A stretch of 64,000 bases of DNA. It comes from Halichoerus grypus. Taxonomy: Eukaryota > Chordata > Mammalia > Carnivora > Phocidae. Positions 59,801-64,000 of the stretch are shown here, piece after piece; positions within the stretch are counted from its first letter, which is position 1; each line of letters starts with the position of its first letter. The stretch is from NCBI RefSeq assembly GCF_964656455.1, contig NC_135715.1:146437935-146501934 (forward strand), in the 5' to 3' direction. A model generated the notes under the pieces. It was not told the DNA's origin, ran no database searches, and was given only the letters and a program-made list of their open reading frames with translations. A program made the position numbers and the translations under genes.

Positions 59801-60425
59801 TGCTAAACTTGTTACTTTATCTCTTTTCAGAACTAATACAATAGCTCATCTCCTTGATTCCAATTTTACTTCTACTTTTCAAATCCATTCTATATACAAT
59901 AGTAGGATGATCTCTTTTTTTTAGTATATGTGCTGCCAAAGCGAGCACTAGGATGATCTCTTTTAAACTATAAATCAAATCACAAAATTCCATCACCTAG
60001 AACCTTTTAATAGCTTCCTAATGCACATTTAGTAACACTTAATCTCTTTATCATAGCTTTTATACCCTACATTATTGTTTCTACTGCCTACATATTTGAC
60101 CTCTTCTCCTGATACCTTGTTCTCATACACTAAGCATCTTGGCTTTCTTTGGGTTCCTCAAACTAGCCAAGTCAGCTCCTTCCTCAGGACCTCTGTTTGG
60201 AATTCTTTATCCAGCTAAAATATCAAAAATCAAGGGTCTCCCTTGATTATCATGACTTACCTCTCTCAAGCCATTTTCACATTACAGGTTTTTTGCTTTC
60301 ATCTTTCTTTTCTGTCTGGAAAAGCCTTATTATTTCTAATTCTTCCTACTTTTATGTAAGTTCCCTGCCAATTAGAATGGCATATTCACCACTGAATGAC
60401 CAGTGTCTAGGAATGCCTTTTCCAC
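59801..60425 (+). mobile_element. L2 (sense), split by a U6 fragment
   Basis: 'ctatatacaatagtaggatg' ... 'tctcttttaaactataaatc', 'cttcctcaggacctctgttt' and 'gtctggaaaagccttatt' align in order with the L2 3' part. The U6 fragment at 59919-59948 interrupts it. Confidence 0.7.
59919..59948 (-). pseudogene. U6 snRNA nucleotides 1-30, tailless retropseudogene
   Basis: On the minus strand the 30 bases are gtgctcgctttggcagcaca followed by tatactaaaa: U6 nucleotides 1-30 with a single change (C to T in the CpG of the 5' stem-loop, TTCGG to TTTGG). The perfect 16-bp TSD taggatgatctctttt lies at 59903-59918 and 59949-59964. The right TSD is followed by 'aaa', giving the L1 endonuclease site TT/AAAA on the other strand. 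No A-tail and no U6 past nucleotide 30. It lacks the rest of the RNA, so it cannot act as U6. Confidence 0.95.
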
Positions 60426-60539
60426 ATTAAATAGGTAACATTTTATAGTAGAATAACCACTGAAAATGGAATTAAGTATATAAAAACCCTGAGTATATCT
60501 ACCCTCTAATATTTAGTCTGTGAGTGATGTTATGAAACC

Positions 60540-60780
60540 AGAGAAGGAGACAAACCATAAGAGACTTCTTAAGCATAGGAAAGAAACTGAGGCTTGCTGT
60601 AGGGGATGTGGGGGGGGGGGGTGGGATGACTGGGTGGTGGGTATGAAGGAGGGCACGTGATGGAATGAGCACTGGGTGTTGTATGCAACTGATAAATCAC
60701 CGAACTCTACCTCTAAAACTAATAATACACTATATTGTTAATTAATTGAACTTAAAATTTAAAAAAAGGAAACCCCCCCA
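60540..60780 (+). mobile_element. L1 3' end (sense), 5'-truncated
   Basis: 'agagaaggagacaaaccata', a 13-14 base G-run at 60609-60622, 'gagcactgggtgttgtatgc' and 'ctaataatacactatattg' are the 3'UTR of a carnivore L1, ending in an A-rich tail near 60765. Only about 240 bp were inserted. Confidence 0.85.
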
Positions 60781-60854
60781 AAAATGCACTTGTTGTTTTT
60801 CCAGAGTAATTAACATATTTGTAAACTAGTAGCAAAATTCTTGTTTACCTGAAA

Positions 60855-60945
60855 TGATTGCTGTGAAAATCTAATGAAGTATGTATGAAAGAAAGTAACT
60901 TACAGATTTTAAAGTACTGTACAAATGCAAGTTATTTGCAGTTAT
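60855..60945 (+). mobile_element. MIR 3' part
   Basis: 'attgctgtgaaaatctaatg' and 'aaagtactgtacaaatgcaa' match the 3' region of MIR, an ancient tRNA-derived SINE. Diverged and partial. Confidence 0.55.
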
Positions 60946-61007
60946 TTTCTATTTGGATATATCTACTGAAGCTACAAAGCCCCAAAACAGATCTCCGCCA
61001 TTCACAT

Positions 61008-61575
61008 AACAAATTTACCCCAAAGATACAAATGTAGTGATCCAAATGCACCCCTGTGTTCATAGCAGCAATGCCCACAATAGCCAAACTGTGGAAGAAG
61101 CCAAGATGCCCTTCAACAGATGAATGGATAAAGAAGATGTGGTACATATATACAATGGAATATTAGTCATCAGAAAGGATGAATACTCACCATTTGCATC
61201 AACATGGATGGAACTGGAGGGAATTATGCTAAGTGAAATAAGTCAACCAGAGAAAGACAATTATCATATGGTTTCACTCATATGTGGAACATAAGGAATA
61301 GTGCAGAGGACCACAGGGGAAGGGAGGGAAAATTGAATGGGAAGAAATCAGAGAGGGAGACAAACCATGAGAGACTCTGGACTCCGGGAAAAAAACCAAG
61401 GGTTACAGAAGGGAGGAGGATGGGGGGATGGGGTAACTGGGTGATGGGTATTAAGGAAGGCGTGTGTTGTGATGAGCATGGGGTGTTATATGCAACTAGT
61501 GAATAACTGAGCACCACATCAAAAACTAATGATGTACTATATGCTGGCTAACTGAACATAATAATAATAAAAGAA
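61008..61575 (+). mobile_element. L1 3' end (sense), 5'-truncated
   Basis: Starts in the ORF2 C-terminal region ('ttaccccaaagatacaaatg'), passes 'gaatggataaagaagatgtg', the ORF2 stop (gtggaacataagg, near 61284-61296), the G-rich 3'UTR and ends at 'aataataataaaag' near 61573. It is little diverged from the L1 at 11359-17188, so fairly recent. No clean TSD found. Confidence 0.88.
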
Positions 61576-62270
61576 TTTAATCTTTTCTAAACAAATTGAA
61601 CTCAGAAGCTTGGTCATCCAGACTTTAAATGACAATTTTCCAGAAGTTGTAGAATAGTAAACGATGTATGTTCTGCATTTTAAGACTGATTTCTAATAAT
61701 CCATTCTATTGTAATGAAGGAGAATATTATTATCTGACCAGGAGGACTATTTAAATGAATATACTTTAAAAAAAAGCAGTGTCTTTAAAGGTTGGCAACT
61801 ATTTATACAGTTACACACAGGTAGGTGTTTATACAATTATTTTAATGGGCTGAGAAAAAGTAGCAAGATATTAGAAATCAATGGCCATTGAAAATAACTA
61901 GAAAATAAAAATAAAGTGATTTTAAAATTAGAATATAAATCAATGTGAACATGAGTCAACTGACAGAAATTGAATTTTTAGAATTCATCTGTTCAAGAAA
62001 GTGTGCTACAGTTGTGGATATTTGGCTAATGATCTAGAGTACTGAAAGAAATGTCGTAGCCAAATTCAGGGTAGAAAATTTTAGTTCTGCCCACAAAACT
62101 TATGCTGTGTGTGTATGCGTGCGCGTGCTTACTTAATCAGTTGTGAGCAAAGGGAATGATGATTTCACAAGAGGATAAAAGGAAAGAGGAGGTATAGATA
62201 TAACAGCTCCTTCACTCATCAAATAAAGGTTTATTTTTAAATCATATATTTTGTTTGGTATTTAGCCATT
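61576..62270. other. Unrecognised AT-rich DNA
   Basis: No gene or repeat family recognised; a short TG/CG-rich run lies at 62106-62125. Confidence 0.5.
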
Positions 62271-63180
62271 CCGAGAGTTAATCATTCAAAAACTATTAAC
62301 CAAGGACCTTCTATACTGAGAGTTGTAAGAGTAAACGGGTAGAAATAATCTCTGCCCTCTCTGATTTTATAATCCGTTGGAAGGGAGGGTGAGGATACAA
62401 AAAATAATGAAACAAATATGATAAATCATGATAGGCACTACGATAGGAAAGTTTAAGGTGTAGAAGAATACTATAAGTGAAGCACTTAACTGGGACCTGA
62501 TATGGGAAAAAAGACTATGTTTTCATCAAAGAAAAGAGCATCAGCAGAGTTTTTAGAAGCTATTAGGTTAGGAGGATATGGAGTGAAGACAGTGAAGGTT
62601 AAGTGGTGAGAGATGAGGCCATGCAGTAGGCAGTGACCATGGTTAGGGATTTGGACTTTATTTTAAGGCCACAGGAATGATAGAAGAATTTTAAACAGGA
62701 GAATGTCATAACTGGATTTTTGTTTATGAAACAAAATGTTGGTAATAGCATAGAGAATGACCTGAAGGCTGGGAACACTGAATCAATGGTTTGCTGTTGC
62801 TTGGGGTGTGTGTGGGGGCGGGGAGAAGGGGTGTTAGCAGTAATCTAATCTGAGCGAAGAATAATCACTATCTGGGGTAGAGTTTAGAAGTTGTTGGAGA
62901 TAAGTGAGGGATCAAATAGGTATTTATGAGGTAAGCTTTGGAGAATGGTTGGATATTAAGTGTGAAGGAGAGATCAGAGGTAAACTCCAAGATCACTGTA
63001 AACACAAGAAAAAAATTCAGATTTCAGGGAAAAGGGGATACATTCAGTTTCAACATCATTAATTTGCATGATATTCTGAAAGTGATTTTCGTGGGAAAAA
63101 TTTTTTAAGAAGAATTTAAAACTAGATGTATCTGGTGGGATATAAGCAGTCTCAGAAGTTCACGGAAACCCACCACAGTG
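62271..63180 (-). mobile_element. L2 (antisense)
   Basis: 'atcattcaaaaactattaac' (the reversed L2 3' end), 'gggatttggactttatttta', 'gaattttaaacaggagaatg', 'gtcataactggatttttg' and 'gatcagaggtaaactccaag' follow reverse L2 over about 0.9 kb. Diverged, no frame. Confidence 0.7.
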
Positions 63181-63429
63181 TGCTAGGTTCTGAACTCTAC
63201 TGAAATTGTCTAAAGTGGTCAACAGGCTACGAGCCAATTTACTAACAGAGAAAATAAAAAATTCCTATGTATAGTCTGGTCAGAGATAATAGAGTGTTAA
63301 TTTGCTGAAATCATTCCAAGAAACAAAGCTGAACAAATATTTCTCTAATACAGAATATGAAGAGGAAACAAGGGCAGTTTTGAACAGTCTGTTGTTATGT
63401 TTTGAGAGTAGCTTAGTCAAATAGGAATC

Positions 63430-63540
63430 AAAACAAGGGGTTAGGAAGCTTCTGCTCTAGTTCCAGCTCTATCCTTCATTAGCGGAGTGACCTTGGACAA
63501 GTTATTTATCTCCTCTTTTATTTTCTTTATTCTTTTAGCT
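63430..63540 (+). mobile_element. MIR core
   Basis: 'ctgctctagttccagctcta' and 'gagtgaccttggacaagtta' are the conserved MIR core ('tgaccttgggcaagt') in sense. Confidence 0.85.
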
Positions 63541-64000
63541 AGTGCCTAGGCTAAGTCCTTAGACATAAAAAAGATAAATATATAGCTACCAATATAGATA
63601 TTTAGAAAACAATAGAAATATTTACCAGAGTCCCTAGAAGAAATGATAGGAAACAGGAATAATTTCATAAAAATCTCCCCCACCCTGGCCATCTTAGTAT
63701 CATTTCCAAGTCTGGTACATACTTCTCAAATCCCTTTCTCTTTCTTATAAACTGGCTCTCCATTCTATAAAGTACATAGTTTTAGACAATTCAATCTCTA
63801 ATCACCTAACCTTCTCTTCTGTGAAATCACTGTTGTCTTTTATAATGTAAATCCTTCTAGTTCATTTAATTATTTTATTTAACCTTTTTGATTTCCCTGA
63901 TCTATATAAAAAGCCCCATAAAGGTTGAGGTAGAAACCACAACAACAACACTCCTGAATTCTCATATGATATATAATCTATTTCTGCACTGGAGGGTAGG
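63541..64000. other. Unrecognised DNA to the window end
   Basis: No gene or repeat that I can support. Confidence 0.5.

Noticed and set aside
59919..59948. Functional U6 gene
   Set aside because: Only 30 of about 107 nt are present, with no upstream Pol III promoter elements and no T-run terminator after a full RNA.
1..64000. CRISPR array, operon, prophage or other prokaryotic system
   Set aside because: Base composition, L1/SINE/L2/MIR content and the absence of coding density show mammalian nuclear DNA. The tandem repeats present are microsatellites.

Overview
The window reads as intergenic or deep-intronic nuclear DNA of a carnivore. I find no host protein-coding exon, no CpG-island promoter and no intact RNA gene. 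The open frames longer than about 60 codons are L1 remnants, frames opposite L1 or SINE sequence, products of simple repeats, or chance frames in AT-rich DNA. Many tRNA-derived CanSINEs (the 'cgcctgggtggctcag' head with a B-box-like region and a CT-rich tail) place it in Carnivora. The subfamily features (the gacacagcgagagagggaacacaagcaggg-type 3' half, split here over several copies) look more like arctoid caniforms (bear, panda, seal or mustelid type) than cat or dog. That finer placement is recalled, not searched.

Layout. 1-2735: 5' part of an old L1, antisense, with a SINE inside. 4212-9003: L1 in sense with the C-terminal part of ORF1, all of ORF2 (decayed) and the 3' end, interrupted by a SINE. 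9695-9896: SINE, then an old antisense L1 to about 11025. 11359-17188: nearly full-length antisense L1 (5'UTR, ORF1, ORF2, 3'UTR) with a 16-bp target-site duplication (TSD). 17614-20000: microsatellites, SINEs and a 455-bp polypurine tract. 20000-27400: mostly unrecognised AT-rich DNA with one SINE. 27400-32826: ancient L1 in pieces, broken by a Tigger1-type element, an LTR-like repeat and a MER5A. 32829-36950: antisense L1 lacking its 5' end, holding a SINE and a 146-bp L1 tail. 37000-40130: AT-rich, with a U6 fragment. 40130-43860: old sense L1 carrying an antisense L1, which itself carries a tRNA-Gly half. 44110-50195: mostly unrecognised. 50199-52670: old antisense L1 with three SINEs and one more L1 tail. 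52680-64000: unrecognised DNA with an MLT1 LTR, L2 and MIR pieces, a second U6 fragment and two L1 3' ends.

The most interesting signal is a set of three very short insertions (30-34 nt) made from the 5' ends of small RNAs: two of U6 snRNA and one of tRNA-Gly(TCC). Each is flanked by a perfect 16-17 bp TSD and none has a poly(A) tail. They fit L1-mediated reverse transcription primed at an internal site of a small RNA ('tailless retropseudogenes'). The rest of the window is a layered record of L1 and SINE insertion, with clear relative ages from nesting. Nothing here works as a gene system. The shared theme is the L1 machinery and the templates it copied.
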